Shown here: positions 1 through 8,257 of the stretch, one piece after another | How the letters are laid out: each line of letters starts with the position of its first letter | Position numbering within the stretch: position 1 is the first letter of the stretch | From: Dechloromonas sp. | GTDB taxonomy: Bacteria > Pseudomonadota > Gammaproteobacteria > Burkholderiales > Rhodocyclaceae | DNA length: 64,000 bases | Direction of reading: 5' to 3' | Assembly (NCBI GenBank): GCA_011391255.1 | Contig: JAABQV010000001.1 | Location: 124,001-188,000 of the forward strand | Translations under genes and position numbers: made by a program | The notes under the pieces: generated by a model | Told to the model about the DNA's origin: nothing | Seen by the model: only the letters and a program-made list of their open reading frames with translations | Databases searched by the model: none

Positions 1-142
1 GCGCGAATCGTTGTTACGCCGGGAGGGGTCCGGATTGTTTTGCACCGAAGCCAAGGTTCGCCAGATTGAGCGCGGCTATGAAATGATCTGGCAGCGTCAT
101 TTGGCCGGACTGGCGCCAACGGATATGGATGTGCCCGGTTAG
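1..142 (+). CDS. C-terminal end of a probable TPR/OGT-like glycosyltransferase (5' truncated)
   Basis: An open frame runs in from the window edge (codons from base 2) and stops with TAG at 140-142. The 46 visible residues include FCTEAKVRQIERGYEMIWQR followed by HLAGLAPTDMDV. This resembles the last helix of SPINDLY/O-GlcNAc-transferase-like bacterial glycosyltransferases, which often end with an acidic-aromatic helix and a W-x-R-x-x-x-G segment. The assignment rests on this tail only. Its stop codon overlaps the stop of the convergent folA gene. No terminator is visible between them. Confidence 0.5.
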   Translation, partial: RESLLRREGSGLFCTEAKVRQIERGYEMIWQRHLAGLAPTDMDVPG

Positions 143-657
143 CTGCGACCGTAGGTGACGAAGGACGCACGCGTGCCATCGCCGCTTATTAGTGGCCTGC
201 AGTTCAGAGCCTGCCAGTGGTCGGCGGAAAATTCAGGAAACCACGCGTCACCCTCGGGTTCAAAATCGACTTCGGTGATTTCCAGTCGGTCGGCGAAAGC
301 CATCGCCTGCCGGTAAATCTGCTCGCCGCCGATGATGAAGGCAATGCTTGGCCCCGTACTCCCTTCGGTTGCGGTCGACACCGTTTTCAGGGCATTTTCC
401 AGTGAGTCGGCAAGCTCGGCGCCGGTCGCCGGGAAATCTTTCTGACGGCTGATGACGATATTTCGCCGCCCCGGTAGCGGGCGAAAGCGCGGTGGTAGCG
501 ACTCCCAGGTTTTTCGTCCCATGATGACTGTGTGTCCGGCGGTTAGCGCCTTGAAGTGCGCCATGTCTTCCGGGATGTTCCAGATCAGCTGATTGTCGCG
601 GCCGATAACGCGGTTTTTGGCTACGGCGGCGATGATGACGATTTCAGGTTTGGACAT
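139..657 (-). CDS. folA: Dihydrofolate reductase
   Basis: Reduces dihydrofolate to tetrahydrofolate with NADPH in the cytoplasm, supplying the cofactor that ThyA and GlyA (both in this window) use. The 172-residue length fits the family. Visible motifs are the N-terminal IIAAVAKNRVIGRDNQLIWN segment with the substrate-loop tryptophan, the VIMGRKTWESLP NADPH-binding stretch and the IIGGEQIY motif. The frame stays open up to 924, but everything above 657 lies inside glgA and has no DHFR character. ATG at 657-655 is therefore the start, one base after the glgA stop. This makes folA the last gene of the leftward glycogen operon, an unusual companion. It is convergent with and overlaps the upstream partial gene by a few bases. 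Confidence 0.95.
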   Translation of the reverse strand: MSKPEIVIIAAVAKNRVIGRDNQLIWNIPEDMAHFKALTAGHTVIMGRKTWESLPPRFRPLPGRRNIVISRQKDFPATGAELADSLENALKTVSTATEGSTGPSIAFIIGGEQIYRQAMAFADRLEITEVDFEPEGDAWFPEFSADHWQALNCRPLISGDGTRASFVTYGRS

Positions 658-658
658 C

Positions 659-2119
659 TCAGTGGCGACTTGCGATGGCGTCCTGGTATAGCGCAATGTA
701 TTCGTGCGCGGCTTGTGCCCACGAAAAATCGCGGCGCATGCCGTTTTGCTGGATGCGCTGCCAGAGCTTTTTGTCCTGCCATGCCTGGCTGACCCGCTCC
801 ATCGCCAGCCACAGCGCATGCGGGGTTTCATCAAGAAGAACAAAACCATTTGCCGTCTTGTCGGCCAGCGTGTCTTCATTGACATCAATGACGGTATCGG
901 CCAGTCCGCCGGTTGCACGCACAACCGGTGGGGTGCCGTAGCGCAGGCTGTACATCTGGTTAAGGCCGCAAGGCTCGAAGCGTGATGGCATCAGGAAGGC
1001 GTCGGCACCGGCTTCAATCCGGTGTGCCAGTGCGTCATCAAAACCCAGTTTGACAGCAATCTGGCCGGGGTAGCGCTTAGCCAGATCGGCAAAGCCCGCC
1101 TCCATCAATTTGTCGCCACTGCCGAGCAGCACAAGTTGTGCTGGCAGATGCGGGATGCCGTCAGCGATGGTTAGCAGCAGGTCGTGGCCTTTTTGACTAG
1201 TCAGGCGGCTGATGACGCCGAACAGCGGCCGGTCGGCGGCTTCAGCCAACCCCATTTCGCGTTGCAGGGCGGCCTTGTTGAGGCGCTTGGTGGCAAGCCG
1301 GTTGGCAGCGTATGGGTGCGGCAGCGCCGGGTCATTGGCGGGGTTCCAGATGGCGGTATCGACGCCATTTAGAATGCCGCGTAAATGATCGCGACGGTGG
1401 CGCAGCAAGGGGGCTAGTGCGTAGCCAAAATGCTCGTCCTGAATTTCGCGGGCGTAGGTCGGGCTGACCGTTGAAAGCTGGTTGGCGAGTTGCAGGCCGG
1501 CTTTGAGGAAGGATAGCTGGCCGTGGTACTCGATGCCATCAAAACGCCAGGAGAAATTGGGCAGGCCAAAGCCGGCGACCAGCGCCTCACCACCAAAGCA
1601 GCCCTGAAAGGCAATGTTGTGTACGGTCAATACGCTGGCCGCACCACCACCGTAATGAAGGAAGGCGGGCGCCATGGCGGTTTGCCAGTCGTTGGCGTGT
1701 ACCACATCGGCGCGCCAGGCTATTGGGGACTGTTCCTGCCCAAGTAGGGCAGCAACCCTTGAGAGCAGGCCAAAGCGGATGTGATTGTCGGCCCAGTCAT
1801 GGCCGAGCGGGTCAAGGTAAGGGTTGCCGGGGCGATCGTAAAGCCCCGGGCAATCCAGTAGCAACAATTGCAGGCCATCGGATTCGGCGGCCAGCAGGCG
1901 GGCGGCCGGTAGTGAAGGTGCCAAGGAGTGGATCTCGGCAAGCAGCGTCGCTTCAGGAAAGGCTTCTTTTATCGCCGGGTAAGCCGGAATCAGTACCCGC
2001 ACATCCTGCTTTGCCTTGTGCAAAGCCATTGGCAAGGCAGCGGCGACATCGCCGAGGCCACCGGTCTTGACCCAGGGAGCCATTTCCGAAGTGGCGAAAA
2101 GGATAGAGAGTGTTTTCAT
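659..2119 (-). CDS. glgA: Glycogen synthase (ADP-glucose)
   Basis: Transfers glucose from ADP-glucose to the non-reducing end of alpha-1,4-glucan (GT5 family, cytoplasm). The 486-residue protein has the N-terminal KTGGLGDV motif (residues 18-25) that binds ADP-glucose. The GT-B C-terminal half carries the MPSRFEPCGLNQMYSLRYGT stretch with the conserved glutamate and a following ATGGLADTV loop. The length is normal for bacterial GlgA. The gene sits two bases after pgi and one base before folA, so it is translated within the same leftward transcript as glgC, which makes its substrate. Confidence 0.97.
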   Translation of the reverse strand: MKTLSILFATSEMAPWVKTGGLGDVAAALPMALHKAKQDVRVLIPAYPAIKEAFPEATLLAEIHSLAPSLPAARLLAAESDGLQLLLLDCPGLYDRPGNPYLDPLGHDWADNHIRFGLLSRVAALLGQEQSPIAWRADVVHANDWQTAMAPAFLHYGGGAASVLTVHNIAFQGCFGGEALVAGFGLPNFSWRFDGIEYHGQLSFLKAGLQLANQLSTVSPTYAREIQDEHFGYALAPLLRHRRDHLRGILNGVDTAIWNPANDPALPHPYAANRLATKRLNKAALQREMGLAEAADRPLFGVISRLTSQKGHDLLLTIADGIPHLPAQLVLLGSGDKLMEAGFADLAKRYPGQIAVKLGFDDALAHRIEAGADAFLMPSRFEPCGLNQMYSLRYGTPPVVRATGGLADTVIDVNEDTLADKTANGFVLLDETPHALWLAMERVSQAWQDKKLWQRIQQNGMRRDFSWAQAAHEYIALYQDAIASRH

Positions 2120-2121
2120 GA

Positions 2122-3699
2122 TTATCTCAATGCGTTGATCAGGCCACGGGTTGAGGCATCAAATACGGCGGCATCGCCTTGGCCTTCAAGTAGCGGCGTC
2201 AACTGGCCGGCGAGTTGTTTGCCGAGTTCAACGCCCCACTGATCGAATGAGTTCAGATTCCACAAGGCACCCAGGCAGAAGACCTTGTGCTCGTAGAGCG
2301 CCAGCAACTGGCCAAGGGTGTAGGGCGTCAGTGCCGGAATGATCATTGTGGTCGACGGCTGATTGCCAGGGAAAATCTTGTACGGCACCAGCGCTTCGGC
2401 AACGACGGTGGCGCGCACTTCCTCAGCAGTCTGGCCGAAGGCGAGGGCGGATGATTGGGCGAGGCAGTTGGCGAGCAGTGCAATGTGATGGCCGGGTAGC
2501 GGAAAGTCGGATTCGCGCAAGGCAATGAAGTCGCAGGGAATGACCTGGCCGCCCTGATGGATCAACTGATAAAAAGAGTGTTGTCCATTGGTGCCGGGCT
2601 CGCCCCACAACACCGGGCAAGTAGCAACGCCGACTGGCTCGCCATCACGGTTGACCTGCTTGCCGTTGCTCTCCATCTCGAGTTGCTGGAGGAAAGACGG
2701 CAGAAGCGCCAGTGATTGGCTGTAGGGCAGAACTGCGTGCGAAGCGGCACCAAGAAAGTCGGTGTTCCACAGGGCGAGCAAGGCGAGAGTGAGCGGCAGG
2801 TTTTTTTCCGGCGGGGCAGCAAAGAAGTGCTCATCCATCGCCTTGGCGCCGGCCAGCAATTGCTCGAAATGCCGCCAGCCAATGGCCAGCGCCAGTGAAA
2901 GCCCGATCGCCGACCACATTGAAAAACGCCCGCCGACCCAATCCCAGAATTCAAAAACGTGATCGTTGGCGATGCCGAATTTGCTGGTCAGCTCAAGATT
3001 GGTCGAAATAGCGACAAAGTGCTGGGCGACTGCGTTTTCGTTACCGGCCGTTGCCAGCAGCCAGTTGCGTGCACTGTGCGCGTTGGTCAGTGTTTCCAGC
3101 GTGGTGAAGGTTTTGCTGGCGATGATGAACAGGGTTGTTCGCGGATTCAGGCGCGCCAGCAGAGGGGCTATATCAGCACCATCAACGTTGGCGATAAAAT
3201 GCACGTGGAGGTCGGGTTGCTGGTGTGCAGTCAGCGCCTTGCTCGCCATGCGCGGGCCGAGATCGGAGCCGCCGATGCCGATATTGACGATATCGGTAAT
3301 GCGCTCACCGGAGTAGCCGCGCCAACGTCCGCTGTGTATGCTTTCGCAAAACACCTGCATCCGCTTGAGCACATTTTTGACTTCCGGCGGCGCTTGTTCA
3401 CCGGCACGTAAATCCATGTGGCGCACTGCGCGCTGCTCGGTGTGATTGATCTTTTCCCCGGCTTGCATCCTTCGCTTCTGCGCATCAAGATCGACGCTAT
3501 TGGCATAGACATGGAGGAGTGCCAGCGTTTCAGCGTTGATCCGCTGTTTCGAGAAATCGAGCAGCAGGCCACCCTCATCAATTGTGAAGGTGGTGAAGCG
3601 CTCTGGATCCTCAGCAAAAAGCCCGCGCAAGTGTTCCTTGCGCATGGCTTCGGCATGGGCGGAGAGTGCCTGCCAGGCGGGGGAGCCGAGCTGACTCAT
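2122..3699 (-). CDS. pgi: Glucose-6-phosphate isomerase
   Basis: Interconverts glucose 6-phosphate and fructose 6-phosphate, linking glycogen turnover to glycolysis and gluconeogenesis. The 525-residue protein shows the GIGGSDLGPRM phosphate-binding motif, the ASKTFTTLETL signature and the C-terminal SFDQWGVELGKQLA segment with the active-site lysine. The initiation codon overlaps the glgP stop in an ATGA arrangement (3696-3699), suggesting translational coupling. Its place between glgP and glgA indicates that the operon directs glucose phosphates released from, or destined for, glycogen. Confidence 0.97.
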   Translation of the reverse strand: MSQLGSPAWQALSAHAEAMRKEHLRGLFAEDPERFTTFTIDEGGLLLDFSKQRINAETLALLHVYANSVDLDAQKRRMQAGEKINHTEQRAVRHMDLRAGEQAPPEVKNVLKRMQVFCESIHSGRWRGYSGERITDIVNIGIGGSDLGPRMASKALTAHQQPDLHVHFIANVDGADIAPLLARLNPRTTLFIIASKTFTTLETLTNAHSARNWLLATAGNENAVAQHFVAISTNLELTSKFGIANDHVFEFWDWVGGRFSMWSAIGLSLALAIGWRHFEQLLAGAKAMDEHFFAAPPEKNLPLTLALLALWNTDFLGAASHAVLPYSQSLALLPSFLQQLEMESNGKQVNRDGEPVGVATCPVLWGEPGTNGQHSFYQLIHQGGQVIPCDFIALRESDFPLPGHHIALLANCLAQSSALAFGQTAEEVRATVVAEALVPYKIFPGNQPSTTMIIPALTPYTLGQLLALYEHKVFCLGALWNLNSFDQWGVELGKQLAGQLTPLLEGQGDAAVFDASTRGLINALR

Positions 3700-6266
3700 A
3701 GCCAGACCATGAGGCCCGTTTCAAATTTATGAACGAGCGATGGATGGGTCGGGAAGATGCGGATCCGGTACTCCAGCTTGCCGCAAAGTTCCGGTGTCAG
3801 TTCGAGGCTGTACATCGACTCGCCGTTGTCGCCAGAACCTTCGCAACAGTTGAGCGGGTAATGGCGAATGCGACCGATACCCGCCTTGTGGCCGGGACGC
3901 CCGAACAGCGCTTCGACAGTGACATCTTCCGGGCTCAAACCATTAAGTTGCACAGCAATCTTCATGCTGATCGTACCGCCGAATTTGAGACGCAGTTCAG
4001 GCGTGTCACGTCGATGCATGCGCACGCCGGACCATGCGGCACGAACCTTGGTTTTCCAGTCAGCAACGGCGCGGGCAGTGATGAAATTGTCCTTACTGTA
4101 GCGGCGACCCTGTTCGATTGCCGGTGCGTAGAATTTTTTGACGTACTCGCTGACCATTCGAACGACGTTAAAGCGTGGGGAAATCGTCGCGATTGAGGCC
4201 TTGGACATCGCCACCCATTCCGGTGAGTAACCCATCGGGCCGGTGCGGTAGTAGGTTGGCAGGACGTGATCCTGGAGCAGTTCGTACATACTGCGGGCTT
4301 CTTCAGAGTCACGCTGCTGGTCGTCAAGATGGCCTGGTGCCGGCTTGATTGCCCAGCCGTTGGCGGCATCACCACCGGCGTCATAGCCTTCGCCCCACCA
4401 GCCGTCGAGCACCGACAGGTTAAGGGCACCGTTCATCGCCGCCTTCATGCCAGAGGTGCCGGAGGCTTCAAGCGGGTAGATCGGGTTGTTCAGCCAAACG
4501 TCGACACCGGCGACCAGCGAGCGGGCGAGGTGCAGGTCATAGCCTTCGACGAGCAGTACGCGGCCTTCGAATTCCGGCATTTTGGAAATTTGGGCAATGC
4601 GGCGAATGATCTCCTGACCCGGCTGGTCGGCTGGATGCGCCTTGCCGGCAAACAGGAAAAGTACCGGGCGACCGGCCTGAGTGATGATTTCGCGCAGCCA
4701 CTTGAGGTCCTGGAAGAGCAGGGCGGCGCGCTTGTAGGTGGCAAAGCGGCGGGCGAAGCCGATGGTCAGAATGTTCGGGTTGTCCGGGTTGGCGAACTTG
4801 AGCATGCGGTCAAGATGGGCCGGCGAGCCCTGATTGCGCCGGTGTTGCTCACGGATGCGCTCGCTGACCAGCTTGAGCATCTTCGATTTGAGCTGCTGGC
4901 GGATACTCCAGAAAGTCGCATCGGGAATCAGCTGGATGCCATCCCAGTTGGAGAGTTCGGTCTGCCGTTCCTGCCAGCCGATACCGAGATAGCGCTCGAA
5001 GGTTTCCGACCATTCCGGAGCGAGGAAAGTGGGTAGATGGACACCGTTTGTGATGTAGTCCATTGGGTTCTCTGCCGGATTGATCTGTGGCCAGAGATAG
5101 CGGCAAATGTCAGCCGAGACGCCGCCGTGGATGCGCGAAACGCCGTTGTGGTGGCGCGAGCCGTGTAGAGCCAGCGAGGTCATGTTGAAATCGCTCTTGC
5201 CTGGCTCGGCGCCAAGTGCCATCAGTTGCTCGCGCGACATGCCGAGTTCATGGCACCAGTTTGCGAAATAGCTGCCGATTATATCGCCGGAGAAATGATC
5301 GTGGCCGGCCGGCACTGGCGTATGCGTGGTGAACACGACGTTCGATGCCACCGCCTCCAGCGCTGCCGCATAGGGCAGGCCACCGGCAACCAGGTTGCGG
5401 ATGCGCTCAAGGATAAGGAAGGCGGCGTGGCCTTCATTAACGTGCCAGACCGTTGGCTTCAAACCGAGGGTGGCGAGGGCGCGGGTGCCGCCAACGCCAA
5501 GCAGGACTTCCTGTTCAATTCGGGTGTGTTTGTCACCGCCATAAAGACGGTGGGTGATCTCGCGATCCCGGTCGGAGTTCTCCGGCAGCCAGGTATCGAG
5601 CAGAATCAGGCGAACGTGGCCGACCTTGACTTCCCACAACTTGGCAACGACGTTGCGAGACGGGAAATCAACAGAGATCATGACTGCATTGCCGGCCTCG
5701 TCGAGGATCGGCGAAATTGGCAGGTCGTCAAAATTGGAATCGTTGTAGATGGCGTGTTGCTGGCCGTTGGCATCCAGCGTTTGCTGAAAATAGCCCTGGC
5801 GGTAAAGCAGGCCGACGCCGATGAACGGCAGGCCCATGTCACTGGCACCCTTGCAGTGGTCACCGGCGAGAATACCGAGGCCGCCGGAATAAATCGGCAG
5901 GCTTTCATGGAAGCCGAACTCAGCGCAAAAATAGGCGATCAGGTCGTCATCCTTGAACTTGTGGCCATGCACGTGCGCCATGTTGGGCGACTCGTGGTAG
6001 CTCTCGAAGGCGGCCGCGACGCGGTTCAGGGCGCCGATGAAGACAGGATTTTCGGCAGTTGCCTCGAGGGTTTTCTGGTCCGCGCGCTTGAGGAAGGCTT
6101 TCGGATTGTGATTGGTTGCCGACCACAGTGGGTGCGAGAGGCTGGCGAAAAGGCCTTGCGTCGGGCGATCCCAGCTGTACCAAAGATTGTTGGCGAGATC
6201 TTCAAGTTGCGCCAGGCGCTCGGGAATCTTGGGGTTAACTTCCAGTGAAAAGACGGTACCGGTCAT
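3696..6266 (-). CDS. glgP: Alpha-glucan (glycogen) phosphorylase, DUF3417-containing type
   Basis: Releases glucose 1-phosphate from alpha-1,4-glucans using phosphate and pyridoxal phosphate (GT35). The 856-residue protein begins with the DUF3417-type region (LEDLANNLWYSWDRPTQGLF, about residues 20-40) seen in the thermophile-like phosphorylase subgroup, not in the E. coli GlgP/MalP type. Catalytic landmarks include VWHVNEGHAAFL, NGVHLPTFLAPEW and the EASGTSGMKAAMNG motif, whose lysine (K608) should bind PLP. The gene starts two bases after the upstream GH57 gene and overlaps pgi. The C-terminal ~100 residues (after about 750) resemble an added beta-rich domain. The substrate could be shorter maltodextrins as well as glycogen. 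Confidence 0.93.
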   Translation of the reverse strand: MTGTVFSLEVNPKIPERLAQLEDLANNLWYSWDRPTQGLFASLSHPLWSATNHNPKAFLKRADQKTLEATAENPVFIGALNRVAAAFESYHESPNMAHVHGHKFKDDDLIAYFCAEFGFHESLPIYSGGLGILAGDHCKGASDMGLPFIGVGLLYRQGYFQQTLDANGQQHAIYNDSNFDDLPISPILDEAGNAVMISVDFPSRNVVAKLWEVKVGHVRLILLDTWLPENSDRDREITHRLYGGDKHTRIEQEVLLGVGGTRALATLGLKPTVWHVNEGHAAFLILERIRNLVAGGLPYAAALEAVASNVVFTTHTPVPAGHDHFSGDIIGSYFANWCHELGMSREQLMALGAEPGKSDFNMTSLALHGSRHHNGVSRIHGGVSADICRYLWPQINPAENPMDYITNGVHLPTFLAPEWSETFERYLGIGWQERQTELSNWDGIQLIPDATFWSIRQQLKSKMLKLVSERIREQHRRNQGSPAHLDRMLKFANPDNPNILTIGFARRFATYKRAALLFQDLKWLREIITQAGRPVLFLFAGKAHPADQPGQEIIRRIAQISKMPEFEGRVLLVEGYDLHLARSLVAGVDVWLNNPIYPLEASGTSGMKAAMNGALNLSVLDGWWGEGYDAGGDAANGWAIKPAPGHLDDQQRDSEEARSMYELLQDHVLPTYYRTGPMGYSPEWVAMSKASIATISPRFNVVRMVSEYVKKFYAPAIEQGRRYSKDNFITARAVADWKTKVRAAWSGVRMHRRDTPELRLKFGGTISMKIAVQLNGLSPEDVTVEALFGRPGHKAGIGRIRHYPLNCCEGSGDNGESMYSLELTPELCGKLEYRIRIFPTHPSLVHKFETGLMVWL

Positions 6267-6268
6267 GG

Positions 6269-8248
6269 TTATTTAGGCTCTATGTTGAGGTGGATTTTTA
6301 GTGTGCAGGAGTCGTTGGGAATGAGCCAACTTAGCCTGATTTGGGTGGATTGCATGATTTTTTCGAAGCCGGCTTCGGATTGCGAAACCGTTTGTTGCGG
6401 TCGACCCGATATTTCGGCCGAAATTGTTGTTTTAAGTTTAACGCTGCCGCCAAGCACGCCATCTTCCAGCGTCAGGCCCTTTGCTTCCGGCAGGTGAAGT
6501 GGCTGGCCGAAACCGCTCGGGATGCTGCCGTCGTCAAGGACATAGCGGCCAAGGAAACCGTCGCAACTGGGCATGGCAAGGTGCAGTACGGTGGCAAAGT
6601 GATGGCCGGCAAGGTCTTTCAGTTTCCAGGTGATGCTGACGTTTGAGCCATCCAGCGCGTAAGTCTTGCTGACGTTGCTACGCTCGAATTTCAAAACCAG
6701 CGGCTTTTTCTGCTGGTAATCCGTCAGTGCCTGATCATCAAGTTCATCGAGCCACAATGAGCGCGGCAGGGTGTCCGGAATGATGTCTTCGGCAGAAACC
6801 GGGTGCTTGAAATGAACGATATCGTGCGCCGAGGCAATGCCCTCGCCTTGATGTTCATGCTGGCTGGGGCCACCGGCAATCTTGTCGTGATAATGCTCGT
6901 GATACCGGCGTAGCGTGTCGCCAAAGTTGTGGCTGAGCGCATAACTGCTCAGCTCATGCGCAGCACCCAGACCATCGTCACGAATCACCAGTTGTAGCGC
7001 CGCGTTGTGCGCGATGTGCTCATTTTTGCCATCAAAATCGAGGTCAACCGCAACAGTCTCCGAGCGCGGCTGCAGCGTATCAAGTTTGGCTTCAAGGGCG
7101 ATAATGTTGTTCCACACCGCACGCCGCAGATGGGGTAGGTAAAGCCCGCCGAACAGGCCGTGCCAGTAGGCATCGTTGGCTTGTGCTCGGTAGAGGTCAT
7201 CGGTCAGCGCCTGAGGCGGCTGCGGGATTTCGGCGAGGCGCGCAGAAAGTGCCAGCATCCGCTTGTGCATCCAGTTAGATTCCGGATAGCGCGTCAGGAA
7301 GTTGCGCCAGATGCCGCCGCGCAGGAAGGGGCGGTGATAATCGCCACGTCCGGCGGCCTTTTCACTGGCGAGGAAGGATGAATAAATCCCGGCGGCCGGC
7401 ATTGGCAGCGTCCATTCATTCATTTCGCTATACGACGTGGTGGGCAAATAAACGATGCCGCGCGTCGCATTTTGGGCGTGGAAATCAGCGTAAGTGCCGG
7501 TGCGGATTTTCGGGCTGGCGAGGACGCCTTCGATCAGCGCTTTCAGCCAGCCACGGTTGTACACCCAGTCAAAAGTTTCCGGCCAGATGCCGAATTTTTC
7601 GATGTCATCAAAATAAATGGCGGCTGCCTGACCGCGATCGGCGAGGCTCTCCAGATAGCCGATGACTTCATGCGCCGGGGAAAAGGGCAGGCGGTAGCGC
7701 AGCGCTTCCGAGATCGGGAAAAGGTCGAGGCGGGTGCCGTCCTCTTCGGTGCTGAAATAGCCGTCGAGTTCGTCCGAAGATTTGCCGGTGCAGAAAAAGT
7801 GGTAATCGTCGACCGTGACATATTTGATGCTGGTTTCGGCGAGTGCCGGCACCACGGCTGATTCCCAGACGCGTTCGGTGAGCCAGGCGCCGCTCGGCTG
7901 TACCTTGGTCCATTTGGCCAGCTTGTCGTTGAGCGTTTTCAATTGCCCGAGGCGGTCACGATGCGGGATGGCGGCGAGCACCGGCTCGGTGTCACCGGAG
8001 CTGAACAACTCAACCTGGCCGCGCTTGACCATTTGCGCCAGCAAATCCATGTCTTCAGGGTAGCGCTCGCGCAACCAGTCAAGCAGCCAGCCGGAGAAGT
8101 GGGCGGCGAAACGAAAATCGGGATAAGCGTAGAGGGTTTCGAGGAAGGGCTTGTAGCAGCGCAGGTGAGCGTCTTCGATAACTTCAGGGAAATTGCCGAC
8201 GGGTTGGTGGGCATGGACGCCCAAAAGCAGGGTAACGGGGGTGGTCAT
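6269..8248 (-). CDS. GH57 4-alpha-glucanotransferase / alpha-amylase type enzyme
   Basis: A 659-residue GH57 protein whose layout and length match the Thermococcus litoralis 4-alpha-glucanotransferase group. The N-terminal (beta/alpha)7 barrel starts with LLLGVHAHQPVGNF (the HxHxP-like motif 1). The WLTERVWE motif carries the putative nucleophile E125. The YFDDIEKFGIW motif carries the acid/base aspartate (D214 or D215). A C-terminal beta domain of roughly 280 residues follows. It probably disproportionates maltodextrins during glycogen turnover, but hydrolytic amylase activity cannot be excluded from sequence. It lies 9 bases downstream of the second GH57 gene and 2 bases upstream of glgP in one operon. 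No signal peptide is visible, so it should be cytoplasmic. Confidence 0.85.
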   Translation of the reverse strand: MTTPVTLLLGVHAHQPVGNFPEVIEDAHLRCYKPFLETLYAYPDFRFAAHFSGWLLDWLRERYPEDMDLLAQMVKRGQVELFSSGDTEPVLAAIPHRDRLGQLKTLNDKLAKWTKVQPSGAWLTERVWESAVVPALAETSIKYVTVDDYHFFCTGKSSDELDGYFSTEEDGTRLDLFPISEALRYRLPFSPAHEVIGYLESLADRGQAAAIYFDDIEKFGIWPETFDWVYNRGWLKALIEGVLASPKIRTGTYADFHAQNATRGIVYLPTTSYSEMNEWTLPMPAAGIYSSFLASEKAAGRGDYHRPFLRGGIWRNFLTRYPESNWMHKRMLALSARLAEIPQPPQALTDDLYRAQANDAYWHGLFGGLYLPHLRRAVWNNIIALEAKLDTLQPRSETVAVDLDFDGKNEHIAHNAALQLVIRDDGLGAAHELSSYALSHNFGDTLRRYHEHYHDKIAGGPSQHEHQGEGIASAHDIVHFKHPVSAEDIIPDTLPRSLWLDELDDQALTDYQQKKPLVLKFERSNVSKTYALDGSNVSITWKLKDLAGHHFATVLHLAMPSCDGFLGRYVLDDGSIPSGFGQPLHLPEAKGLTLEDGVLGGSVKLKTTISAEISGRPQQTVSQSEAGFEKIMQSTQIRLSWLIPNDSCTLKIHLNIEPK

Positions 8249-8257
8249 GGTTGCTTC

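Noticed and set aside
658..924. N-terminal extension of FolA to 924
   Set aside because: It lies in glgA and the DHFR fold begins at the ATG at 657.
5226..6248. 340-codon rightward open frame
   Set aside because: It lies entirely antisense to glgP, has no family features, and is a shadow of the high-GC third-position pattern.
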